Below, in pieces: positions 11,067 to 21,328 of a stretch of 64,000 nt of DNA (positions are counted from its first letter, which is position 1; every line of letters begins with the position of its first letter). The position numbers and the translations under genes are program-made. The stretch is from assembly GCA_021234155.1 (NCBI GenBank), contig JAJEKV010000034.1, positions 14,496,671-14,560,670 of the forward strand, in the 5' to 3' direction. Origin of the DNA: Isoetes taiwanensis (lineage: Eukaryota; Streptophyta; Lycopodiopsida; Isoetales; Isoetaceae). The notes beneath the pieces were generated by a model. That model was not told the DNA's origin. It was given only the letters and a program-made list of their open reading frames with translations, and did not search any database.

Positions 11067-12833
11067 GTAAGGTTTTAAGGCGAGATGCAAAGCTAATGGA
11101 AATGTCAGTTGCAGGAGGATGCTTGAAAATGTTTTATTCTAATCTCTGGCAGAGCTCTTTGTTCATTCTAATCTATGGCTGTCACATATCTGAGGCGAGG
11201 GCTTTGTGTGGCTTTGTCGTCTTCCTTTGCTATTTTTCCTTTCTGCCAGTTACTTTCTGGAGGTATTTTAGTGCCATAATTTTCCTTTTGGCCATAACGA
11301 CCTTTTTTCCCTGGTCTACTTCATTCCGCCTTGCTAGGGTCATTTGCTTTTTCGTGTTTTTGTGCAGTGGGCTCTTCCTTGAATTTGTAGGGAGTTTACG
11401 CCTAAGTGATAGTCAGCTTTATCCGAAGTTACATAGGTCATCAATTCGATTCAGGCCCTACTCTAGCCATCATTAAGCCCCTTTTTTTTGCAATCGGGTT
11501 GATCCTACTGAGCATTGAGTAGTTTATTTGGGTTCTTTTGCGGCCTTTTGTTTCAAAGGCAAATCGACCAATTCATGTGTTTTAATCAAGCCATTCAGAG
11601 ACATTCAGAGATTTTGCTGCAATAACCAACTCTTGCTGTAATGGGGAGTTTTTGCAGAGTTATTACTGGTTTCGGTGGGTTCCTTGCAGCCTTGTGTTTC
11701 AAGGCAGTCAGCCTATTACAGGTTTTAATCAAGCATTCAGTTGTTCCTTTGCTGCGGGAGATTTTCAATCCTTTGTTAACCTTATCTAGGCACAAGGATC
11801 TGCTAATGCAAAGCATCTGCCGAAACAGAGCAGACTTTTATTTGCTTCTCTAGATTTTCAAGATAGCATCTTTGATTACTTTTCAAAGATCAAGGCAAGA
11901 TGATCTGCTGATTCATTTGTATCTAATCTCAGACTTGTTGCAGTCTGCATTGTATGAGTAGGCAAATACTTGCCTTTACAGAAAAAAAATATCAACTTCA
12001 GGGTTCAGGGTTTTAGTCTACAATTTTTTATCAGTATTTCTCTTTTCCAATTCTCGATTCTGCTGTAAATTAATTATGTACTTCATTTTCCCTCCAATGG
12101 TTTTAATGGCATGTATTTATTTGCATATAATGATTTATCAAAGCACTTAGACTTAATGATCCACTAGATTCCTACAAGTTTTCTTATTTTAAATACAATC
12201 GTATTGATTTTAAATTGTGGTATATTATTATTTGAATGTATGCCATGTGGCAATATTTGATTGGTTAGAAGATATGTTAGAAACACCAATGTTTTTTCTA
12301 AATGTCGTAATAATAATTCTTTATTTAAAAATGTATGCCACGTGTCGATATTTGATTAGTTAAAATAACTTGTTTTTATTTAAAAAGTATACTACGTGTC
12401 AATATTTCATTAGCTAAATGGCATTTAAAAACAACAGCTTGTTTTTCCTATATGTTCTTATAATGCTCTTTTACATGTCCTTATTTTAGAAAAACAATAC
12501 TTAATAGCACTAAAAACAATAGATAGATTTCAATAACACGTGTCTTTCTTTTGTAAATAACATATAGTTTTTTTTAAAACCATTGTTGTAAGTTAGTCTT
12601 TCATGTATAGCAATATTTAAATCTACGTGTCTTATTTTAGGAAAAAACAACGCGTGGCTCCTCAAAAAAACAGCAGTCAAGAAAAAAACCACACGTCGAA
12701 AAAGTTCGGTAAAAACAACACTGAAAAAAAGGACATGTTGACAAAAAAACAAAAAAGTGCCAGAAAAACCACAGTGGGATTTTTTTGCCAAAAAACCACT
12801 GTCCCTTTGTGCAAATCCGGATAAACGGGCCAC
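11067..12833. other. AT-rich stretch with a CACGTGTC-bearing repeat
   Basis: No gene is supported here. A phrase of about 33 bp, GTATGCCACGTGTCGATATTTGATTAG, occurs three times (about 12238, 12331 and 12388), each with an ACGTG-type core. From 12640 to 12910 the DNA is very A-rich with many AAAAC runs, and its open frames in all directions are composition artefacts. Confidence 0.6.
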
Positions 12834-13460
12834 GTGGTCTTTTGGGGCCATTTTGGTGTTGTTTTTGACATAAAACAACACTTCTGTACAACTAAAAAAC
12901 AACTGTGGACCAAAAATCGGGGTCAGTGTGAATCACACAGCCCAGCTCCACTTTCGGCTCCAATCTCTTGTCCGGTTGAACTGCAGCCGAGCATCAGTCC
13001 GGCTGGAGCACCAGTCTTGCAACCCCTGCAGTACTTGGATCAAGTAATGATGATGGCAGCAGAGCGCAGGGCAATGATAAATCTGGGCTCTGAGGCCCTT
13101 GCAATCGCACGGAGGCTGGCCCTCTTATCTAATCACTTCGAGAATGCAGTACATGCATTGATCGAGAGTGAATCTCGCATCCGTCAGCTCGAGATTCAAA
13201 ATGAAGAGCTGCGTTTCTTAGTGGTTAGCCTCTATGCCCGGATGCCCCAACACGAACCACTACCACAGGCGGTGTACGATGCAATGGAGATGGCTCAACC
13301 AATGGAGCAGGAGATGGAGCAGGAGGTGGAGCAGGTGGTGGAGGTGGAGCAGGCGGGGGAGGTGGAGCTAGAGCCTGGTGTTTTTGCTGGGGTTTTACCT
13401 GATCCATTCACTATGCCCTGGAATGGAAATGGGAGTATCGATAGCCCAGCTACTCAGTAG
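12834..13460 (+). CDS. Hypothetical protein with acidic, Gln/Glu/Met-rich tail
   Basis: An open frame of up to 208 residues. The first 30 residues lie in A-rich DNA and are unlikely to be real; the protein-like part begins near residue 35 (about 12940). A helical segment around residues 65-135 (ERRAMINL..EALAIARRL..SRIRQLEIQNEELRFLV) looks like a coiled coil. It is followed by a repetitive MEQE/VEQV tract and a short PDPF..NGNG end. A TCCGGATAAAC motif lies just upstream (12817) and TTTATCC repeats lie just downstream (13500), similar to motifs around the MULE gene at 44.6-47.4 kb, so it may be a mobile-element accessory gene. No family is recognised. Confidence 0.4.
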   Translation: MVFWGHFGVVFDIKQHFCTTKKQLWTKNRGQCESHSPAPLSAPISCPVELQPSISPAGAPVLQPLQYLDQVMMMAAERRAMINLGSEALAIARRLALLSNHFENAVHALIESESRIRQLEIQNEELRFLVVSLYARMPQHEPLPQAVYDAMEMAQPMEQEMEQEVEQVVEVEQAGEVELEPGVFAGVLPDPFTMPWNGNGSIDSPATQ

Positions 13461-13567
13461 ACTGGGCTTGAAACAGTAGTCTGGGATTTTGTCTGGTTTA
13501 TCCAGTTTATCCAGATTATATACAATTGTAAACTTTTTCCAATGAATACAACAAATTTTGTCTACTT

Positions 13568-13844
13568 CTATATTTCTACAATGTAATACATGTTACATAC
13601 CTTTTTTAAGCGGTTTCTTGGCCATGCAACAAATGTTCCAACACTTTCTCCAACCGTATCCCCACCGGGGTGTCTGCGAGGTAAAGCTTCATCCGTAGCG
13701 CAGCAGTTAATCACTGTAACTCGGACATACTTATCCCCGAGCGGAATTCCATGACAGTTTGCAGTCGGATCGATGGAGTCGATCTTGCATAATCCTACTT
13801 TCCTTTTCTGATTTGTAGTTAACATGAAACATTCATCTTCGACA
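13568..13844 (-). pseudogene. Transposon-associated DUF8039-like domain fragment
   Basis: The minus strand reads a domain with the spaced phrases GLCKIDSIDP, HGIPLGDKYVRVTV and VGESVGTFVAWPRNRL. This matches the pattern of the plant domain found in CACTA/TNP2- and Ulp1-associated proteins (a small beta domain ending in G-S/T-F-V-A-W-P), recalled as DUF8039. A 3' splice acceptor (CTGCAG|TG, exon from 13844) and a possible upstream exon ending near 13919 (donor GTAAGC) suggest a spliced gene. Neither the N-terminal part nor any transposase was found, so this is a fragment. It points away from the decayed gene starting at 14300. Confidence 0.55.
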
Positions 13845-14784
13845 CTGCAGACAATTGCCTATTCAGACACCTTTACTGGAAATTATTGTACAAGCTATAG
13901 GAATGAGATGCTTACCAGAATTCTGTAGCCATTCTTGAGAAGCCGATTCGAGTTCTCCAAATCACAGGCGCTATGGAAATGCAGGCGGTCGGGAAAAATT
14001 CGAGTTACAAGAAAGCTTAGGTTAATTACATTTTGGCGGGATAAATTTGGGGGGATACATTTTGGGTAGATTGGTTTTTAAAAACTCAATGAAAGAAGTC
14101 GGCGGATGGGTCTTCGTCATTATTATTTGTATGTGTCAAGAATATTTCGAAATTGCATTTTGTGTTTTCTTGAAATTCAAATTTCTCTCGTGCAGGTAGA
14201 AAATGCTATTTCTCGTACAGGTAGAAAAAGCTATTTCTTCGAGTAGCTCGAGCGCGTATCCGAGCGACCTTCCGACTCTGTTACTAGGCGACTCCGGAGA
14301 TGTCTTCTAAAATGAATCGAAGTCGAGGCGGACGGGGCAGAGGAAGCGGTGGAAGAGGAATCTCAAAACCCGGCACTTCTCAAGTTTCAGAGGACGTTGA
14401 TCAGAATACACAGAATACACAGAACCCTATTCAAGGTATTTAATTTGCCACAGAATACACACTGTGTGGAGAGTATTATGCTTGCATGAATTTGAGATAT
14501 TTCCTTGCCTTCAGTTAATATGCTTTGCATGAGTTTGAGTTATTATGCTTTGCATGAATTTTAAGTATTACCATCAGTTAATGCTCTGATTGTCCGTTTT
14601 GTAGAACATAATTTTGCTCTGTTTTATAGAATATAGCAGTGTTAGACAGTTGGAGATAGCAATGTTCAATGAGGTTAAATAGTGTGAAATATGGATTCAT
14701 AAAGGGTATGTAGCTTAAAATGTGGATGCAAACTAATTTAGTTTCAAATTCACGCATAGCATGGTCAATAATAGGAGCTACCAA

Positions 14785-14835
14785 CACGCCAAGCGTGAAT
14801 TGTACTAATTTAGGTTTAAATGCATGCCAAGCGTG
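14785..14835. repeat. Two dyads in intron 1
   Basis: CACGCCAAGCGTG (14785-14797) and CATGCCAAGCGTG (14823-14835) lie in the intron between exon 1 (donor ~14435) and exon 2 (acceptor TTTTGCAG ~14884) of the decayed gene. Confidence 0.75.
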
Positions 14836-16075
14836 ATCTCTTGTTCTGAAAAGTACTCTAAAAAATGTTCATCTTCTTTTGCAGTGCCCAAGAGGAAGAA
14901 AACCACTAATAATTCGGGTTCTATTCCTGCCAAGAAAGCAAGGGTAGACGACCCAGATGCAGTACCATATGATCTCACCTTAAATGATGAAGGGCCGATT
15001 CTTATAGCAACCACCGACCACCGACCGCCCCTGAAGAGGAAATGGACGAGGGTGCCGAGTGAGTGGTGCGTTGACCTTGCCAAGACAAATGGCAAGCTCG
15101 ACTTAACTCTCTTCTCGAGGAAAAAGGAAGCAGACAAGATGACCAAACAAGGGATCCTAATCTCTTGTGAGGAAGAGGATGACACCAACTGCAAATTGCT
15201 CTTGGAGATTACACATAAGCAAAAGAAAGATCTGCTCAGACTTACTCACTGTAGAGCTACTGCATACAAGGATACGTTCATGAAGACAGATGTGAACGGT
15301 GAGACATGTTTTAAGTATGGTTGGCCAACCAATGTAGCGATTATTACGCCAATATCTATTTGCCAAGGGGTTACAAAATGCGTAGAGGCATCATGTTCAC
15401 TAAAACCGACACCAAGTCACTATTTGCAGCAAGCTAGGAATTAGCTGACTTGAAAGCTTTTAGGAGGGTCCTAGATCTAGGGAAGCATGTTCAACCTGCA
15501 GGTTGTCGAAGGCATGGAGGCTTCGCTTTTTAGAATGAAAGCATTGTGGTGGCGCGTGACTAGAGGCCATGAACAAGTGAATAAGTACGCACGACCATTG
15601 TCCATTGGGTCTTAAGGAAAGTTTTGCGATCCATGTGAAGTCCCTCATCCGTTCACCAAGCTCCATTTATGTTAGCGAAGATATGATCCAAAGACATGCC
15701 ATGGAGATTGTTTGAGCATGATTAGTAATCCAGTCAAATGCCTATGCCGGCCAGATGTGTTACCTTGGGATATGATCTCGAACAAGCTCTTTGTATGGGC
15801 CGAACGTCGAGGAGCTATTATTAAATGATGATATTAAATTCGTCATCATCGACGGGCAGCATTCCGTTGAGGCACAAAAGGCCCTCATCAGGCAGGCAGA
15901 ACAAACAGGCCAAACCATGTTCTACAATCACTATGCGTATAGGAGGTGTCGTCTCTTGGATGGCAATACTTCACCTGCAGATTTGGCTGAGATTAGTGCA
16001 ACTTTGAATGAAATGGGGAAGACATTTCTATACAAAAGGTAATTGACTGCATTAGGATGTTAGCACTTTAATATT

Positions 16076-16425
16076 CACGCCAGACGTTCATTCAAATGAA
16101 ACCAATTCACGCCAGGCGTGATTTCAAATGAAACCAAATCACGCCAGGCGTGCTTTCAAATCAAATCAATTCACGCCAGGCGTGAAATGTTAAAGCACGC
16201 CTGGCGTGAATTGGTTTGATTTGAAAGCACGCTTGGCGTGATTTGGTTTCATTTGAAATCACGCCTGGCGTGATTTGGTTTCATTTGAAATCACGCCTGG
16301 CGTGAATTCAACCGATTCGAAAGCACGCCCGGCGTGAATTGCATTGGTATTTAATTCATTTCACGCCAGGCGTGCTTTGAGGTTGATCTTTTCTATTGAA
16401 ATCGCGCCCGGCGTGTTTCTTGTCT
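16076..16425. repeat. Phased array of 13-bp dyads in an intron, 32-bp pitch
   Basis: Eleven copies of CACGCC-N-GGCGTG (most perfect) start at 16076, 16108, 16140, 16172, 16196, 16228, 16260, 16292, 16324, 16372 and 16413. Spacings are 32, 32, 32, 24, 32, 32, 32, 32, 48 and 41. The spacers are variants of ATTTGGTTTCATTTGAAAT, flipped in orientation around 16190, so the array is also an overall palindrome. It lies inside the intron between donor AG|GTAATT (~16040) and acceptor TTGGCAG (~16459). Confidence 0.93.
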
Positions 16426-18440
16426 TCTGATACTGATTCAATGCCTGTACTTTTGGCAGTCTATACGTGGAGCAACTGCGCCACGCCCGTCAACAGTGGG
16501 TGGAATATGAGTGCCCATTATGCACCAGACAGGGCGGGTCAAAGTCTGAGGCTTTCAAGCTGCTGGAGCGGACTCTGTCGCAGACAATTATACAGGAGAA
16601 GAAGAAAACTGCAAGAAAATCAAAGAAAAAAGGTGGTGATGACATTGCAGATCCTTCTGAAAGCTCATCTAGCAGGTCAGGCCCAACAGACTCGTATAAG
16701 ATTGTGTTTTGTAAGGAGGCAGTATGGCAAAAGTGGAATGAATTCTGGGACGCTTATGCACAAGGGAAGCTGCCAGATACTATGGGTTGGGTGCCTCCTG
16801 TTGATGTAAGCATCTTTGACTTGAATGTGACAGAGATGAGAAAGACTCAGGGGCTAGACGACCTTTGAGACCATTTGGGTTTTAGACCGCTGCTTAAAGA
16901 AGGAAGTCTTATACAAGAAGAGTGCTTTCACTAAGGATAGGATGTCCTTCGTTGAGTCTTTGCAGCCATGTGAAGGATGGATATGCATACAATGAAGTCA
17001 ATCTGTAGGAGCCTGAGTTACAAAGGCTATCGGGCGATGTGGCATTATCCGAAATTGGATTCTTTGGACAAATACAAGGTCAAGAATGATGACATCAAGA
17101 AGTTTGTATTACGCCCAAAGGACTTCCTAAAGAATTGGAAGGCTAAAAATACAAAACATAAGGAGACTCTACCCCTAAGGTCTTGGCCGAAGTTGAGAAA
17201 GAAAAGTGGCCCTTGTGAAGAAGATTACTGGAGAAGAAGACGCTGTCCAGTATTCAGTCTCCATTGGGTACAAAGGTCTCTTGCCAGAATCAACTGATTG
17301 CCTTAAAAATATATCACTCTTTGTGTTGGACAGCAGGGGTGGGAGAGGAGATATGGGCATGAACCAGAAGGACTACAACAGCTTCTTTACCAGCTGTATA
17401 GGATTGACAACTGATAGGTCCTTCACTATTGTCATTGTTTGTCCTTCAGGTGAGTCACATCTGCATGCACTATCCGCTGCTCATGATCTGGAGTGCGTCA
17501 AAGTTATTAGGGAGGGATGCCTAATATATGATATTAAAGATAATGAGCTACGAACAGAACGGAAGATGGCACATGTGATCTTTATTATGATAGCCATGCT
17601 GTCAGACGAGGAATATGATATTGCTAAGGCCAAGGGTGACAATAGCAGTGCATGGGAATGTTTTCTTCTAGATGATCCAGACTTAAGAACTATATTCTAT
17701 CATACGGATCAGGATCAGTCAGAACAGGATGAGTCAGAAGAGGATGAGGATCGGGACCCCCTCCTAAGTGGGAAAATCAAGTACGAGCTACAAACTAAGG
17801 AGAAGGGCCCATTAAATAATGGATTTCCCCCGTCTATGGCTGCTTACCTCGTCGAGGCATTTGCTCCAAATGATACAACCTGCTTTCATGTTGGAGGTTA
17901 TATTGCCTGAGAGGCTCTTATGGGTGTTAGAAGATGTCACTGCTTTGTGAGTGATGAGCAGGCCAAAGATTTTCTTGAACCATTCCTCATGCATGTGCTT
18001 GCCAAATCTCCTAAAGGCCCTTATGGCAACCTGAAATCATCAGCAATCAAAAGTCTCGTAGACTTGTCCAATTCGAAAGTGGACGATGATTCTGGTGAGG
18101 GAACTAGTAATCCGCAGCCTGAAAAGGAAAGCAATGAACAAATAGCTGCTAAACTGGCTGTTCAAAGTAATGTGATCGCGGCGAACTTAGGGAATATCCT
18201 TGCCTCCCTTCAGGGTGATGCAAGCAACAATAGAGGAGATTCACAGGTTAACAATGAACTAATTGACAAGGTAACCGAAACTGAAGGCAACCAAGGCGAC
18301 TCTAGTGATTCACAGGTTTGCCAAATCAATAGTAAAATAATGTCAGTTGTGAAGGACGCAGCGGAACTAATAGAAAATAACAATGATGCCGACGACGGCA
18401 GCGAAACTGAAGATGATAGGTATGGCCTTGCCCACGAAAT

Positions 18441-18570
18441 CGCGCCACGCGTGATTTAATTTGTATTACCTTTGAATTAAATCGCGCCAGGCGTGCTTTG
18501 ATTATTTAGTCTTAACTAAATCACGCCGAGCGCGATTTGGTTAAGACTATCTCAAATCACGCTTGGCGCG
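18441..18570. repeat. Four dyads in the last intron
   Basis: Copies lie at 18441-18453, 18483-18495, 18522-18534 and 18558-18570 (variants such as CGCGCCAGGCGTG), spaced 36-42 bp. They sit between donor AG|GTATGG (~18420) and acceptor TGTTTCAG (~18627). Confidence 0.85.
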
Positions 18571-19630
18571 TTTGTATTGTTTGTGTTATCGTATCTTGCT
18601 GACCGGATACATGTTTGATGTTTCAGCTTCCATTGCGTTTCTAAGAAGGTTGTGGTGTTCGACCTAAATGGAGTCCTTTGCAAGACTTTTCCAAAAAATA
18701 AAGTGGCTAGAGATCAGTTTCATCAGACACCAGTAGAATCAAACACCAAGTGGATCTATCCGCGGCCGCACTTGAAGGAGATGCTAGATGAGGCATTCAG
18801 GTTATTTCGAGTTGGTATTTGGTCATCCATGGAACTAAGGAACGTCAAGGATACTTTGGAGGCACTGGGGGAAATGCGTAGACATTGGTTGACCTTTTGG
18901 GATCAGAACAAATGTGTGAAGTTCACTAATCCCAAGGATCCAACAGGCAAGCCTATCTTCATCAAACACTTGAGTAACATGATGGACGAACTTGGTATCG
19001 AGAATAAGGATGATATAATCATAGTGGATGATGATGCTCTCAAATGCTTCTGCAATCAAACGCAGGCCCTGAATCCACCATCGTACGATCCAAAAAACTT
19101 TGCGACAGATGATTTTCTGGTGAAGTTTGTGTCTATTATGCATAATTTAGCTATGGGGATGACGGTGGGTGAAGTGTTAGTTCATACCCAGAACTGGATA
19201 GAACGGCTGACATGGAACCACACCTTGTTAAATACGTGGAAAAACATGGATTGATCCCTTAATGTTTTATTGGAATATATGATATTTTTGTATGATATTT
19301 GTGCCATGTATCGATAATTTCGAGTCTGGAATTGCCTCGCAAATAATGCAATGTGTTATTATCAAACCTAATATTATCATCTAAATGCTCTTCAATTTTG
19401 GTCTCATCTATGTTAGCAACTTGCTCTTCATATTTGCATATTTCAATTCGCATATGAAACGTCACACGTGAATCGCAACCTTATGTTATTTTTGAAGTCC
19501 AAAAAAAAAAAGATTAAAAAAAACAAAAACCCCCTAGAAGACAACAGCAGGTTGGCGTGATTTTGGAGTTGACATAATCCCAATTTAATTGGATGATGGT
19601 TTTTAGGGCGCGATGCACTACTTACACCAA

Positions 19631-19645
19631 AACATTATAATATAA
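19631..19645 (-). mobile_element. Orphan Helitron 5' terminus (minus orientation)
   Basis: CATTATAATATAAGA followed by T is, on the minus strand, a start TCTTATATTATAATG preceded by A. The same 15 bases form the 5' end of the Helitron at 39223-42695, and similarity continues for about 12 more bases. No matching 3' hairpin-CTAG end was found to the left, so this copy is truncated or its other end lies outside what I could recognise. Confidence 0.5.
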
Positions 19646-19693
19646 GATTAATGCAGCTCTAGTATAACTGTTTGCATTTTGCTTTAAGCAGAT

Positions 19694-20128
19694 CAGGGAT
19701 AGGTTCTGTACGTACAAAATTATTTTTCTAGACGTATAAAGTCCAAAAGTACATATTTTTAGGTTAAAAACGTATTTCGGGCAAGGGTTTCGCTTATGCA
19801 AAAATTCAAAAAAATAAAAAAAAAATAAAAAAATTGGCATAAGCAAAATAGCTATTTCGCTTATGGGGACAAAAAAAATCGAATTTTTTTTTTTGCGTAA
19901 GCGAAACTCCCACTTTTTTTTTAAATTTTGCGTAAGCGAAACCCAAATTTTTCTTACGCGAAAAAGATTTCGCGTAAGTGAAACAGAGGTTTCGGTTACG
20001 CAAAACGTTTTCGATGCCAGAATTTTTTTTTTTGCCGTATTTTTGACGTATTATACTTCAAATTCGTGTCGTATATTCGATTAATATGTATTGAGTATAA
20101 AACATATACAATATTGAACCTATCCCTG
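19694..20128. mobile_element. hAT-type MITE with 8-bp target duplication
   Basis: The ends are perfect inverted repeats, CAGGGATAGGTTC and GAACCTATCCCTG, flanked by the 8-bp direct repeat AAGCAGAT (19686-19693 and 20129-20136). The 435-bp body has no transposase. Its centre contains many GCGTAAGCGAAA / TTTCGCTTATGC inverted phrases (19785-20005). Confidence 0.93.
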
Positions 20129-20728
20129 AAGCAGATGCTATGCGCTTCGATTATTTTATATTTCTCCAATGACAGGTTCTAGAAGAATGCAAAAGGGCTT
20201 GTGTTTCAGTACGATATGGATGCTCTTGGTACTGCCACTACAATACCAGCATATTGCAGAAATGCTTAGAATAGATGCTAGTAGCTCTAGATGCCTTCAT
20301 AACAACCATTTGATAAATCCATTGAATTTTGTGAAAAGGAACAACACGTCTAACCCTATGCTTATTGTGATGTTTTCAAGCCCAAATTATAGCAGTCTAG
20401 CACCTAATTTCAGAAGTATTGATATCTATTCATATTAATGTGATGAATCTGAAGCTTCATCCATGAACACGGCTGCATGCAAGACTACCATTTTTTAATT
20501 TCAAAAATTAATTCTAGTGCAACTTAACATATTACACCCTAACATCAAATATGAAATGGGAATAAGTGGTACATTAATTGAACCTTTGATTTTGCTCTAC
20601 TCCACGTAACCTCTTGCAAAATAAAAGCTCATTTCTACACATATGTCTTACTTAGTATGCAGAAACAGGTTTGATATGAGAATTGTAAGGCATTTGGAGA
20701 TTCCAGGACTTCATTCCAAGATAGCAGG

Positions 20729-21247
20729 TGTGACGACCATACGGATATTCGTATCATACGAACATTATACTCCTATGTACAAAAGATGGTCGTGACACGG
20801 ATGCAAAAGGGTAGTTGCACAAGACAGGGTTTGAACTCGCAACCTTCCAGTTGCGAGTCACACACCCTTGCCAAGTGCGCTACCAATAGTTGTTGAAGAC
20901 ATTTCTTCACGTCTTCCTCATATGTGGGACTATCTCCAGAAGGTTCGAGAATGTTCTAGAACCTAAATGCATGCGCGACACTTGGCGCGATCTCATCCAT
21001 TGGAGTGGCGCGATCCTGACCGTTGGTCTAGATATATAAGGAGGCACCTCCTTCTTGTCAAACTATTCCGATTCAACGCCAGTCTTGAGCCTTCTAGGCA
21101 TCTGTCTCGTATTCCTGCTTGCCTTCGGGCTATTGTATTCTTGATTCCTGTTCATATATCAGATTCTTTGCCGATCTTGGCGTATTTCTTCCGTATTTCT
21201 TGCGTATTTTCCACGTATTTTCCTTGTTTTCGAGTAGGTTCATGACA
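20729..21247 (+). repeat. 5' LTR of the Ty3/gypsy element
   Basis: Runs from TGTGACGACC to TTCATGACA. A TATA-like GATATATAAGGAGG is at about 21030. From about 20865 to the end it matches the 3' copy nearly base for base; the first 136 bases are not present in the 3' copy. No standard initiator-Met primer site follows it. Confidence 0.8.
20816..20886 (-). other. tRNA-like sequence inside the 5' LTR
   Basis: The minus strand reads GGTAGCGCACTTGGCAAGG (A-box-like) followed about 35 bases later by GGTTGCGAGTTCAAACCC (T-arm/B-box-like), the layout of a tRNA gene or tRNA-derived SINE head. Stems do not pair well, so it is not a functional tRNA. The A-box half is also kept in the 3' LTR (26497-26520). 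Confidence 0.45.
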
Positions 21248-21328
21248 GTTTGATCCGGAATCCCTTACCGGTTCTTGTCTGTTCTGATCCTAAACATTTT
21301 TTTGCTCATAGTTGGTGATTTTATATCT

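Larger units (their letters stand above)
14300..19254 (+). pseudogene. Decayed multi-exon gene: DGQH (ParB-like) motif, possible methyltransferase-like part, HAD/CTD-phosphatase-like C-terminus
   Basis: Four exon blocks join in frame at good splice sites. Exon 1 (14300-~14434) encodes a basic RGG-rich start. Exon 2 (from ~14885) starts with VPKRKK, a nuclear-localisation-like patch. A block ending at ~16039 carries FVIIDGQHSVEAQ, like the DGQHR motif of ParB/Srx-fold domains. Exon 3 (~16460-18419) has CPLC, Lys-rich and acidic tracts and a segment (AFAPNDTTCFHVGGY..RRCHCF) loosely like the C-terminal part of N4/N6 DNA methylases. Exon 4 (from ~18628) is the clearest: VVFDLNGVLC (HAD motif I with N in place of the second D), IWSS and IIIVDDDALKC, as in NIF/CTD-type phosphatases. 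Breaks: frameshifts and stops at 15370-15790 and 16865-17200, and a TGA at 17908. It was probably about 1,200 residues when intact. The methylase reading is weak; the HAD reading is good. Confidence 0.6.

Noticed and set aside
11018-11476. 152-residue hydrophobic frame
   Set aside because: It lies in T-rich intron-like DNA after a good splice donor; hydrophobic residues come from T-rich codons and no family pattern is seen.
12510-12913. Several overlapping frames on both strands rich in Phe, Lys or Asn
   Set aside because: They reflect A- and T-rich homopolymer runs, not coding sequence.
20816-20886. Functional tRNA gene
   Set aside because: A- and B-box-like sequences are present but acceptor and T stems do not pair, and it lies inside an LTR.
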